From Candidatus Competibacter phosphatis (lineage in GTDB: Bacteria; Pseudomonadota; Gammaproteobacteria; Competibacterales; Competibacteraceae): 38,497 nucleotides of DNA. The notes under the pieces were generated by a model. It saw nothing but the letters and a program-made list of their open reading frames with translations. It was not told where the DNA came from and did no database searches. The number at the start of each line of letters is the position of its first letter. The stretch's first letter is position 1. Made by a program: the position numbers and the translations under genes. Of the stretch, positions 19,245 to 27,779 are shown one piece after another. Location: contig NZ_SPMZ01000048.1 in assembly GCF_012939995.1 (NCBI RefSeq), positions 1-38,497 of the forward strand. The letters are read 5' to 3'.

Positions 19245-19852
19245 ATGAAGCGCTTCCTTCGCCGTCCGCGCTGGCAGCCTTGGAGGCACGTTTGCTGGAC
19301 CTGTTGGCCGCCCATCCCGCCGGACTGAGCGAGCACGAGCTGCTGAAGAAGCTGCGTGTCAGCGATCCCTTGTTTGCGGGTTTCAGCGCCCGTGAACCAC
19401 TCAAGCTGTTTCGCGGTCACTATCTGCTGTTTCATGCGCTCTACCGGTTGCGGGATCGCTTGGCCGGCGAGCGGCACGGCCGTTTGCGGGTGGACCCGCT
19501 GGGTATCGTGCTGGAGTTCGAAGCCTTGCCTTGCGGTGGGACCGCGCTCGCGCCGAGTGAGCCCGACTTTGCGCCGTGCTACGCCGATTTGGCCAGGCTG
19601 GCAACAATGACGATCACCGAGGTCGTTGAGCTACTGCGCTATTTCCACGCCGCGCGTCGGCGGGACGAGCGGCGAAGGGCGGCGTTGGCGGTGCTGGATC
19701 TGCGAGACCCGATCGATGCGGCGGCCATCAAGCGGCGGTACCGGCGGTTGGCGATGCGCCATCATCCCGACCGGGGCGGCGATGGCCAGCGCTTGGGCGA
19801 GATCAATGCGGCACTGGCGGTGTTGGAAGAGAAACTCGACCGATGCGTCTGA
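19241..19852 (+). CDS. J-domain protein with DnaJ-related N-terminal domain
   Basis: The 203-residue protein has an N-terminal region (about 10-130) like the DNAJ-related family, containing LLDLLAAHPAGLSEHELLKK and PLKLFRGHYLLFHALYRLRD. The J domain at about 150-200 has the HPD motif at 175-177 (RHHPDRGG), which stimulates Hsp70 ATPase activity. The glycine/cysteine-rich and substrate-binding domains of DnaJ are absent, so this is a class III J protein. Its ATG overlaps the stop of the putative anti-sigma gene (ATGA), which ties its expression to the sigma operon. Hsp70-like genes lie 1.2 kb downstream and are possible partners, which is inference. Confidence 0.9.
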   Translation: MNEALPSPSALAALEARLLDLLAAHPAGLSEHELLKKLRVSDPLFAGFSAREPLKLFRGHYLLFHALYRLRDRLAGERHGRLRVDPLGIVLEFEALPCGGTALAPSEPDFAPCYADLARLATMTITEVVELLRYFHAARRRDERRRAALAVLDLRDPIDAAAIKRRYRRLAMRHHPDRGGDGQRLGEINAALAVLEEKLDRCV

Positions 19853-19911
19853 CCCTATCCCATGCCACGGCCGGAAATTGCCGGTGACGGATGCGCCTGG
19901 GGGGCGGTCGG

Positions 19912-20277
19912 TTATTTGGGTAAATACTGCGTAATGGCTTCAATCAGCGTGGCTTCTTCCACCGGTTTGACGACGTAGCTTTTGGCGCCTTGCCGCGCGC
20001 CCCAGATCCGGTCGGTTTCCTGGTCCTTGGTGGTGACGATGATGACTGGGATATGGCTGGTGGAGGGATTCTTGGTAATCTGGCGGGTTGCCTGAAAACC
20101 GTTGACTCCGGGCATCACCACATCCATGAGCACGAGATCCGGCAATTCCGCCTTGGCGACTTCGATGCCCTCCGCGCCGTTTTTGGCGGTCAGAATCTCG
20201 TGCCCGTGTTTCTTGAGTATTTTGGTGAGACTCAGCGCCTGAGTGGGTGAGTCGTCGACGATCAATATGCGGGCCAT
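19912..20277 (-). CDS. pilH: PilH-like single-domain response regulator
   Basis: The 121-residue protein is a lone CheY-like receiver. The acidic pocket is Asp8-Asp9, the phosphoacceptor is Asp52 (LVLMDVVMPG), the conserved threonine is near 82-83 and the lysine is Lys104 (YVVKPV). Close agreement with PilH over the segment MARILIVDDSPTQ and the end of the domain (IEAITQYLPK) suggests a type IV pilus/twitching regulator. No other pil genes are in the window, so the symbol is based on sequence likeness only. AGGAG lies 7 bases before the ATG at 20277. It faces away from the DUF2760 gene. Confidence 0.85.
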   Translation of the reverse strand: MARILIVDDSPTQALSLTKILKKHGHEILTAKNGAEGIEVAKAELPDLVLMDVVMPGVNGFQATRQITKNPSTSHIPVIIVTTKDQETDRIWGARQGAKSYVVKPVEEATLIEAITQYLPK

Positions 20278-20498
20278 GCTGCTACTCCTGGGATAGTCTT
20301 GCGTATCGTCCGCGCGTCGCCGGCATAACGCGGTGGTCAACCCGTTCGGGGGAAAATCTGGCGAGTCATACGCTATTCATCGATCCCATCATCATAAGCG
20401 AAATTTGCTGGTCGGGGGATGGTTTTGTTGTGGTCGGCGGTTCACCGGCACATGGTAGGATACCCAAATAATGAGGTTGATTCGTGAGGGGTCGTTGT

Positions 20499-21044
20499 AT
20501 GAGTGATTCGCCATTGAGCTTTTTAAATCGCCTGATCCTGGCGCTGCGTGCGTTCGGACGAATTTTGATCGACGAAGGGTTTGCCGTCGGCGTGCTGCGG
20601 CTTGAAGGGGGTACGGCGGCGCTTGCGCCGACGGCGGAACCCGCCAGACCGGTGCTCAAGGAAACTTCGCCGGATTCCGCCTTGCAATTGCTGGCGCTGT
20701 TGCAGCAGGAGGGGCGGTTCGTGGATTTCCTGCAGGAAAACGTGACCGCGTATTCCGATACCGAGATCGGGGGCGCGGCGCGGGTGGTGCATGAGGGATG
20801 TTGCAAGGTGGTGCGCGATTATTTACGCATTCAGCCGGTGCGCGAGGAAGCGGAAGGGGCGAGGTTGACCGTGCCGGCCGGTTTCAATCCCACGGCGGTG
20901 CGGTTGACCGGTAACGTGGTCGGCCAACCGCCCTTCACCGGGACCTTGATGCATCGCGGCTGGCGGGTGGCCGAGATCAAGTTGCCGAAGGTGGCCGAGG
21001 GTCATGACGTTCAGGTGCTGGCGCCGGCGGAGGTGGAGCTATGA
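20499..21044 (+). CDS. DUF2760 protein, first gene of an Hsp70-like module
   Basis: The 181-residue protein matches DUF2760, a family of unknown function often found beside Hsp70-like genes. A hydrophobic N-terminus (SFLNRLILALRAFGRILIDEG) precedes a variable Pro/Ala linker. The conserved C-terminal half then contains LLALLQQEGRFVDFLQENVT, ARVVHEGCCKVVRDYL and the Gly-rich TGNVVGQPPFTGTL. The tail (HRGWRVAEIKLPKVAEGHDV) is also typical. Two adjacent cysteines near residue 100 are within the conserved part. The ATG at 20499 is preceded by GAGGGG. The stop overlaps the next ATG by four bases, so it is translationally coupled to the first Hsp70-like gene. Confidence 0.88.
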   Translation: MSDSPLSFLNRLILALRAFGRILIDEGFAVGVLRLEGGTAALAPTAEPARPVLKETSPDSALQLLALLQQEGRFVDFLQENVTAYSDTEIGGAARVVHEGCCKVVRDYLRIQPVREEAEGARLTVPAGFNPTAVRLTGNVVGQPPFTGTLMHRGWRVAEIKLPKVAEGHDVQVLAPAEVEL

Positions 21045-22880
21045 GCACGGCTCGTTACACGGTGGGCATCGATCTGGGTACCACCCACTGTGTGTTGGCG
21101 GCGGTGGATCTGACCGCCAGCGACGGCGATGAGGTGGTTGAACGGATCGAACTCATTCCGCAGTTGACCGCGCCCGGCGCGGTCGAGGAGCGGCCGATGC
21201 TGCCCTCGTTTCTCTACTTGCCGCATCCCGACGAACTGCGGCCGGAAGATCGGGTTCTGCCTTGGGGCGAACCCCCGTTCGTGGTCGGCGAACTGGCGCG
21301 GGCGATGGGCAGCCGGACGCCGATTCGCTTGGTGTCCAGCGCCAAAAGCTGGTTGTGTCATCCCGGGGTGGATCGGCGTGCCGCCATCCTGCCGGTGGAA
21401 GCGCCGGAGGAAGTGGGACAGATTTCGCCGTTGCAAGCCTCGATCCGCTATCTGGAACACTTGCGCGCCGCTTGGGACCATCAGCATCCCGATGCGCCAC
21501 TGATCGAGCAAGACGTGGTGCTGACCGTGCCGGCCTCCTTCGATCCCGCCGCCCGCGAATTGACCGCCGAAGCGGCGGAGGCGGTCGGCTTGCGGCATCT
21601 GGTGTTGCTGGAAGAACCGCAAGCGGCCTTGTACCACTGGGTGTTGGCCACTCGGGAAGGGTGGCGCAAGCAGGTCCAGCTTGGCGATATCATCCTGGTG
21701 ATCGACCTGGGCGGCGGTACCGCCGACTTTTCGCTGATTGCCGTGACCGAACGCGACGGTTCCCTGGAACTGGTGCGGGTGGCGGTCGGCGAGCATATTC
21801 TGCTGGGCGGCGACAACATGGATTTGGCCTTGGCACACGCGGTCCGAGCCAAGCTGGCGGAGCAGGGTATCCAACTCGATCCCTGGCAGTTGCAGGGTTT
21901 GACCCACGGTTGCCGGTCGGCCAAGGAAACCCTGTTGAGTCATGGCGAAGTCGGGGCGGTGCCGGTGGTGGTGCCGAGCCGCGGTTCCAAGCTGATCGGC
22001 GGCACCTTGCGCACCGAACTGACCCGCGACGAGGTCTCCCACACCTTGATGGAAGGGTTCTTTCCGATCGTGGAAGCGGCGGCACGGCCGGCGGCGCGGG
22101 CGCGGGCGGCGCTGACCAAGCTGGGCTTGCCCTACGCGCAGGATGCGGCCATGACCCGTCATTTGGCGGCGTTTCTGGGCCGGCAGGTGGAGGCGACTCG
22201 ACATCTGCCTGGTTTCGAGGGTCGGCTGCCGGAGCAGGCCAGTTTCCTGCATCCAACCGCGGTGCTGTTCAACGGTGGCGTGTTCAAGGCGCCACCCTTG
22301 CTGGAGCGGACCCTGACCGTGCTGAATGGCTGGTTGGCGGCCGAGGGCGCTCCCCCCCGCGCGTTTGTTGGAAGGCAGCGATCTCGATTTGGCGGTGGCG
22401 CTTGGCGCGGCCTATTACGGCTACGTGCGACGCGGGCGCGGAGTACGGATTCGCGGTGGTACCGCCAAGTCCTATTACGTCGGCGTGGAAAGTGCCATGC
22501 CGGCGGTACCGGGGATGGAACCGCCGATCGAAGCCTTGTGCATCGCGCCGTTCGGCATGGAAGAGGGCACCCAGGCCGAACTGCCGCCGCAGGAAGTAGG
22601 ATTGGTGGTCGGCGAGCCGGTGCGATTCCGGTTCTTCGGGTCCTCGGTGCGGCGCACCGATCAGGTGGGCGCGGTGCTGGAGCAGTGGACGGTGGACGAG
22701 GTCGAGGAACTGGACGAGATCGAAGCGACCTTGCCCGCCGAGGATCGCCAACCCGGCGAAGTGGTACCGGTGCGACTGCACGCTGCGGTAACCGAGGTCG
22801 GCACGCTGCGGCTGGAAGCCGTGCCGCGCGAAGGCGGGGAAGCCTGGAAAGTCGAGTTCGACGTGCGCGGGGAGCACTGA
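21041..22880 (+). CDS. Hsp70-like protein no. 1 (one frameshift)
   Basis: After repair this is a protein of about 612 residues. The actin/Hsp70 ATPase fold shows phosphate motif 1 (VGIDLGTTHC, 8-17), phosphate motif 2 (IDLGGGTADFS) and an adenosine-type motif LFNGGVFKAPPL. The C-terminal part ends in a short beta-rich domain and differs from DnaK; there is no canonical lid. The frame breaks in a run of seven C (22352-22358). Six would give GAPPARLLEGSDLDLAVALG, and the second frame then continues to 22880 in family. A sequence error is therefore likely. It is coupled to DUF2760 (ATGA overlap) and followed by the second Hsp70 gene after 3 bases. Confidence 0.85.
22869..22874 (+). promoter_or_regulatory. 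Ribosome binding site pointing to an ATC start
   Basis: GGGGAG is followed by 9 bases and then ATC at 22884. This position matches the N-terminus of the neighbouring paralogue. No ATG, GTG or TTG is available there. Confidence 0.6.
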
Positions 22881-22883
22881 ACC

Positions 22884-25637
22884 ATCGCCCGTTCCAGCAC
22901 CCCCCGCTATCTGGTCGGCATCGATCTGGGCACCACCCATACGGTGGTGGCCTATGCCGATCTGAAGGCTGCCGGAACGGCGGATATCCATCTGTTCTCC
23001 GTCGAGCAACTGGTCGCCCCCGGCGCGGTGGCGGTTCGCCCGCTGTTGCCTTCGGTGCGCTATCACCCGGCCGAAGGCGAACTGGCGGCGGCGGATAGCC
23101 AACTTCCCTGGACCTTCGACGACCCCGGTGGCGTGGACAACGCAGTTCTGGGCGAACTGGCGCGGGAGCGGGGGACACGGGTGCCGGGGCGGTTGGTGGC
23201 CAGCGCCAAGAGCTGGCTGTCGCATGCCGGGGTGGATCGTACCGCGCCGGTGTTGCCCTGGGGCGCGGCGGAGGAGATCGCCAAGGTATCGCCGGTGGTC
23301 GCCAGCGCTAGCTATCTTGCCCATGTCCGCGCCGCCTGGAACCAGCACTTTCCTCGTCAGCCGCTGGAGCGGCAGGAACTGGTGTTGACCGTGCCAGCCT
23401 CGTTCGACGAAGCGGCGCGAACTCTGACGGTGGAAGCGGCGCGACTGGCCGGTTTGCCGGAACTGCGGTTGGTGGAGGAACCGCAGGCGGCCTGCCATGA
23501 CTGGCTACACCGCCACCGGGACACCGTGGCGGCGGATCTGGGCGAGTCCCGTTTGTTGCTGGTCTGTGACGTAGGCGGTGGCACCACCGACCTGACTTTG
23601 ATCCAGATCGAGCCGGGGGAGCAAGAGCCGCGTTTGACCCGGATCGGCGTAGGCGAGCATCTGATGCTGGGCGGCGACAACATGGATCTGACCCTGGCCA
23701 GAACCGTCGAAGCTCGACTGAGTGGCGGGCGCCTGAGCACCGGCGAATTGTCTCAGCTGTTGCAGCAATGTCGGAGCGCCAAGGAACGGCTGCTGGCGAC
23801 CGACGCGCCGGAGCAAGTGACGGTGACCGTGCTCGGCGGCGGTGCCCGGCTGATCGGCGGCGCGCGCGCGGCGGAACTGAGTCGCGACGAGGTACGAGCG
23901 TTGCTGGTGGACGGATTTCTACCGCTGACGGCGGCGGACGAACGGCCTCAGGGCCGGCGGGCGGCGGTGGTCGAATTCGGCTTGCCCTACGCCGCCGATC
24001 CGGCGATCAGCCGCCATCTGGCGGCGTTTCTGGCGCGGTACGGCGACGCGGCCCGGCGGGCACTGGGCGAACGGGCGCCGGCCGATCGACCGCCGGCCCC
24101 GGACGCGGTGTTGCTGAATGGTGGTGTGTTTCACGGCGCGGCCCTGTCGGAACGATTGTTGGAACTGCTGGCCGGCTGGCGTGGTGAGCCACTGTTGCGG
24201 CTGGACAACCCCGAACCCGAACTGGCGGTGGCGCGCGGGGCGGTGGCCTACGGACTGGCTCGGCGGGGTCGAGGCCTGAAAATCGGCGGCGGTTCGGCGC
24301 GCGGCTATTTTCTGGTGGTGGAGAGTGACCGTAGCCGCAAACAGGGCGTTTGTCTGTTGCCGCGTGGGACCGAAGAGGGACGGGAGATCCGGTTGGATCG
24401 AACCTTTTCCTTGCGGTTGGGCTCGCCGGTGCAGTTTCATTTGATGTCTTCCACTGGCGATGCGTTCCACCAGGCCGGTGACGTGACGGCGCTGGATGCC
24501 GGGGAGTTTCTGCCTCTACCGCCGATCGTCACGCTGATCGAAAGCGAATCCGGGGCGGACGAAGTGTCGGTGCAACTGAGCGCGCAACTAACCGAGGTTG
24601 GTACCCTGGAAGTGGATTGCATTGCGGCGGACGATCCGGTGCGACGCTGGCGGTTGGCCTTTCAGTTGCGGGGTAGCGATACGGCGGCGCTGGCCCGGTT
24701 GCATCCCCGTTTTCCCGAAGCGACGGCGCGGATCGAACGGTTTTATGGTTCCCGCGCGGCTGATGTCGAATACAAGGAAATAAAGATTTTACGAACCGAT
24801 TTGGAGCGCTTGCTGGGCCGGCGCGAGACTTGGGAGACGCCGCTGCTGCGCGAGCTGTTCGGGGTATTGTGGGCCGGTGCCCGGCGACGGCGGCGCTCGG
24901 CCGATCACGAGCGGCTGTGGTTCAGTCTGACTGGTTACTGCCTGCGACCGGGGTTCGGCTATCCGCTGGACGAGTGGCGGGTCGGGCGGTTGTGGGCGCT
25001 GTACGAGCAGGGGGTGCAGCATCATCGGGATGCCCAGGTGCGGGCGGAGTGGTGGACGCTGTGGCGGCGGGTGGCCGGCGGCCTGGACGCGGCGGCGCAA
25101 CTGCGGCTGAGCGAGGATCTGCTGGCCGATTTGCGTCCGCTGGGCGGCAAGGCCGCCAAGGACAGGCTACCGGGGATCGAAGACATGGCGCGGTTGGCCG
25201 GCGTTCTGGAACGCTTACCGGCGACGCGTAAGCTCGAACTCGGCGAGTTGTTGCTGGCGCGGCTGGCGCGCAAGGGTGAATCCCCGCAACTGTGGTGGGC
25301 GGTGGGCCGGCTGGCGACCCGCGTTCCGGTCTATGGCAGCGCTCATGACGTGGTGCCGGTGGCAACGGCGGCGGCCTGGTTGGAACGAGTGCTGACTCTG
25401 GATTGGAAGGCGGTGGCGCCAGCGGCCTTCGCCGCGACCCTGCTGGCGCGGCTGAGCGGCGATCGCCAGCGCGATCTGGACGACACGACGCGGGCGCGGG
25501 TGATTCAGCGGTTGCGGGCGGCCAAGGCGCCGGCCGGGTGGCTGCGGATGGTGGAAGAGGTGGTGGATCTGGACGAGATCGACGCCGGCCGGGTGTTCGG
25601 CGAGGCGTTGCCGCCGGGCTTGCGGCTGGCGGGCTGA
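22884..25637 (+). CDS. Hsp70-like protein no. 2 with long C-terminal (DUF3731-type) domain
   Basis: The 917-residue protein has an Hsp70 ATPase domain with VGIDLGTTHTVVAYA (phosphate 1), CDVGGGTTDLTLIQ (phosphate 2) and LLNGGVFHGAAL. A C-terminal region of roughly 330 residues is helical, Arg/Leu-rich and DUF3731-like (ELFGVLWAGARRRRRS, YCLRPGFGYPLDEWRVGRLW). The only canonical in-frame start, GTG at 22944, would remove phosphate motif 1, so I place the start at the ATC of 22884. This is either a rare non-ATG start or a G-to-C error in an ATG. The gene is a divergent paralogue of the preceding one. It is intact otherwise and closes the operon. Confidence 0.85.
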   Translation: MARSSTPRYLVGIDLGTTHTVVAYADLKAAGTADIHLFSVEQLVAPGAVAVRPLLPSVRYHPAEGELAAADSQLPWTFDDPGGVDNAVLGELARERGTRVPGRLVASAKSWLSHAGVDRTAPVLPWGAAEEIAKVSPVVASASYLAHVRAAWNQHFPRQPLERQELVLTVPASFDEAARTLTVEAARLAGLPELRLVEEPQAACHDWLHRHRDTVAADLGESRLLLVCDVGGGTTDLTLIQIEPGEQEPRLTRIGVGEHLMLGGDNMDLTLARTVEARLSGGRLSTGELSQLLQQCRSAKERLLATDAPEQVTVTVLGGGARLIGGARAAELSRDEVRALLVDGFLPLTAADERPQGRRAAVVEFGLPYAADPAISRHLAAFLARYGDAARRALGERAPADRPPAPDAVLLNGGVFHGAALSERLLELLAGWRGEPLLRLDNPEPELAVARGAVAYGLARRGRGLKIGGGSARGYFLVVESDRSRKQGVCLLPRGTEEGREIRLDRTFSLRLGSPVQFHLMSSTGDAFHQAGDVTALDAGEFLPLPPIVTLIESESGADEVSVQLSAQLTEVGTLEVDCIAADDPVRRWRLAFQLRGSDTAALARLHPRFPEATARIERFYGSRAADVEYKEIKILRTDLERLLGRRETWETPLLRELFGVLWAGARRRRRSADHERLWFSLTGYCLRPGFGYPLDEWRVGRLWALYEQGVQHHRDAQVRAEWWTLWRRVAGGLDAAAQLRLSEDLLADLRPLGGKAAKDRLPGIEDMARLAGVLERLPATRKLELGELLLARLARKGESPQLWWAVGRLATRVPVYGSAHDVVPVATAAAWLERVLTLDWKAVAPAAFAATLLARLSGDRQRDLDDTTRARVIQRLRAAKAPAGWLRMVEEVVDLDEIDAGRVFGEALPPGLRLAG

Positions 25638-25682
25638 ACCGGAGACCGTCGTATCCCGATAACCCGCGAGTACCGATTACTT

Positions 25683-26627
25683 TCATTCGGCGACTTGAAG
25701 GACGATCTTGCCCCGGGCATGACCGGTCTGGCTGATGACATGCGCCTGACGGACCTCGGCCAACGGCAGCACGGTGTGGATCACCGGCCGCATCCGTCCC
25801 CCGTCGATCAGGTCGGCGATTTGAGTCAACTGCTCGCCGCTCGGGCGGATGAACACAAAGGCGCCACGGACTCCGTGGGTGGCGGCGACCGCTTCCGGCG
25901 GCGGACTGACCACCGAGACCAGAATTCCGCCGGGTTTCAGTACCTGCCAGGACCGTTTTTGCGTATCGCCGCCGATGGTGTCGAACACCACGTCCACGTC
26001 CGTTGCCACGTCCTCGAAATGGGTTTTGGTGTAGTCGATGAACTGGTCCGCGCCCAGTTCGGTCACGATGCCGGAATTGAGCGCCGAGGCGGTGGCGATG
26101 ACCCGCGCGCCGCGCGCCTTGGCCAGTTGCACCGCCAAGCTGCCCACCCCGCCGGCGGCGGCATGGATCAGCACGGTCTGTCCGGCTTGCAATTGGGCGG
26201 CGTCCACCAGCGACTGCCAGGCGGTCAGCGCGGCCAGCGGTACGGCGGCGGCGTGGAGGTGGTCCAGACGGGTCGGTTTGTGGGCGGCGTCGCTGGCCTT
26301 GACGGCGATGTATTCGGCATAACCACCGTCCCGCTCGATGTCGGGTCGGGCGTACACTTCGTCCCCGACCTTGAACTCGGTCACCGCGCGGTCGACCTCG
26401 ACCACCTCGCCGGACACGTCCCAACCGAGAATCAACGGCAGGGCATGGCGCAGGGCGCCTTGCAGATAACCCTCGCGAATCTTCCAATCTACTGGGTTGA
26501 CGGCCGCCGCCCGCACCCGGATCAGGATATCCTTGGGTTCGAGCGTGGGCAGCGGGACGTTCTCTTCGTGGTGTAGGACTTCGGGTCCACCGTAGGCATG
26601 AATGCGTACCGCTTTCATGGTTGCCAT
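25683..26627 (-). CDS. NADP-dependent zinc-independent alcohol dehydrogenase-like oxidoreductase
   Basis: The 314-residue protein belongs to the quinone oxidoreductase group of the medium-chain dehydrogenase superfamily. It has the N-terminal segment VRIHAYGGPEVLHHEE, AAVNPVDWKIREG, the GWDVSGEVVEV strand and a Rossmann motif HAAAGGVGSLAVQLAK. Structural or catalytic zinc ligands of true alcohol dehydrogenases are absent, so it is probably a reductase of quinones or enones. The ATG at 26627 has GGAGAA 5 bases upstream. It converges on the Hsp70 operon and is divergent from cysD, with 242 bases between the two starts. The substrate cannot be named. Confidence 0.9.
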   Translation of the reverse strand: MATMKAVRIHAYGGPEVLHHEENVPLPTLEPKDILIRVRAAAVNPVDWKIREGYLQGALRHALPLILGWDVSGEVVEVDRAVTEFKVGDEVYARPDIERDGGYAEYIAVKASDAAHKPTRLDHLHAAAVPLAALTAWQSLVDAAQLQAGQTVLIHAAAGGVGSLAVQLAKARGARVIATASALNSGIVTELGADQFIDYTKTHFEDVATDVDVVFDTIGGDTQKRSWQVLKPGGILVSVVSPPPEAVAATHGVRGAFVFIRPSGEQLTQIADLIDGGRMRPVIHTVLPLAEVRQAHVISQTGHARGKIVLQVAE

Positions 26628-26869
26628 ATGAGTTCTCCGCAGGGTCAATATATTCTTGTCGTCAGAGTGTAGAATGCGGGCGGCTTCGTTTTTAGTCCGT
26701 TAAGCCAGCGCGATTCGGCAAGATCGGCTTGGACTGGATCATGGCGATCGACCGCCGGCCGCGTTGACGGTAGCTTTCCGAGAGCCCAAAATGGCGCGCT
26801 TTTTACGCCGCGCCAGCCTTGGTTGATCAGCGCGGCCTCGATATCCCTCAGAACCCGCGATCCTGATCC
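26628..26869. other. Divergent intergenic region before cysD
   Basis: This 242-base stretch lies between the oxidoreductase and cysD starts. It holds no coding sequence I can support. A hexamer TAGAAT near 26670 could be a -10 element for the plus strand, but its -35 is not convincing. No sulfur-regulated CysB-type site could be identified by eye. Confidence 0.35.
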
Positions 26870-27778
26870 ATGGATACTTATAAGCCGACGCACCTCAAGC
26901 AGCTCGAAGCCGAGAGCATTCACATCATCCGCGAAGTCGCCGCCGAGTTTGAGAAACCGGTGATGCTGTACTCGATCGGCAAGGATTCCGCGGTGATGCT
27001 GCATTTGGCCCTGAAGGCATTTTACCCCGGCAAGCCGCCGTTTCCGTTGCTGCATGTCGATACTACCTGGAAGTTCCGGGAGATGATCCGCTTCCGCGAC
27101 GAGCAGGTCCGCCGGCTGGGGTTGGAACTGATCGTCCATATCAACGAAGAGGGCGTGCGTCAGGGCATCAATCCATTCACCCACGGTTCGCGGGTGCATA
27201 CCGACGTGATGAAGACCCAGGCGCTGAAACAGGCGCTGGACCGCTACGGTTTCGACGCCGCCTTCGGCGGTGCCCGTCGCGACGAGGAGCGCTCGCGAGC
27301 CAAGGAGCGGGTGTACTCGTTCCGCGACCGCAACCACCGCTGGGACCCCAAGAATCAACGTCCCGAACTGTGGAATCTGTTCAACGGCCGAGTACACCGG
27401 GGCGAGAGCATTCGCGTGTTTCCGCTCTCCAACTGGACCGAGCTGGATGTCTGGCAGTACATCCACCTGGAAAATATTCCGATCGTGCCCTTGTACCTCG
27501 CCGCCGAACGGCCAGTGGTGGAGCGCGACGGGACCTTGATCATGGTCGATGACGAACGGATGCCTTTGGAGCCGGGCGAGACGCCGAAGCGGGAGTGGGT
27601 GCGGTTCCGTACCCTGGGTTGCTACCCACTGACCGGCGCCATCCACTCGCACGCCACCACTCTGCCCGAAATCATCCAGGAAATGCTGCTCGCCCGTCAT
27701 TCCGAACGCCAGGGCCGCCTGATCGACCACGACGCCGCCGGCTCGATGGAAGAGAAGAAGCGGCAGGGGTATTTTTAA
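26870..27778 (+). CDS. cysD: Sulfate adenylyltransferase subunit 2
   Basis: CysD catalyses ATP-dependent adenylation of sulfate to APS together with the GTPase CysN. The 302-residue product is of standard length. It has the PP-loop motif [11 protein letters not shown] (35-44), TTWKFREM, the signature [21 protein letters not shown] (landmark only) and the C-terminal end [11 protein letters not shown]. The stop is followed after one base by the cysNC start, a typical operon arrangement. No strong Shine-Dalgarno is seen. The gene is intact. Confidence 0.97.
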   Translation: MDTYKPTHLKQLEAESIHIIREVAAEFEKPVMLYSIGKDSAVMLHLALKAFYPGKPPFPLLHVDTTWKFREMIRFRDEQVRRLGLELIVHINEEGVRQGINPFTHGSRVHTDVMKTQALKQALDRYGFDAAFGGARRDEERSRAKERVYSFRDRNHRWDPKNQRPELWNLFNGRVHRGESIRVFPLSNWTELDVWQYIHLENIPIVPLYLAAERPVVERDGTLIMVDDERMPLEPGETPKREWVRFRTLGCYPLTGAIHSHATTLPEIIQEMLLARHSERQGRLIDHDAAGSMEEKKRQGYF

Positions 27779-27779
27779 G

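Noticed and set aside
21041..23098. A 685-residue Hsp70-like protein read straight through
   Set aside because: After the C7 run the frame yields Arg/Gly-rich nonsense, while the alternative frame continues the Hsp70-like protein to 22880.
22284..23498. 404-codon minus-strand frame across the Hsp70 junction
   Set aside because: It covers two recognisable Hsp70-like genes on the other strand; its product has shadow-like composition.
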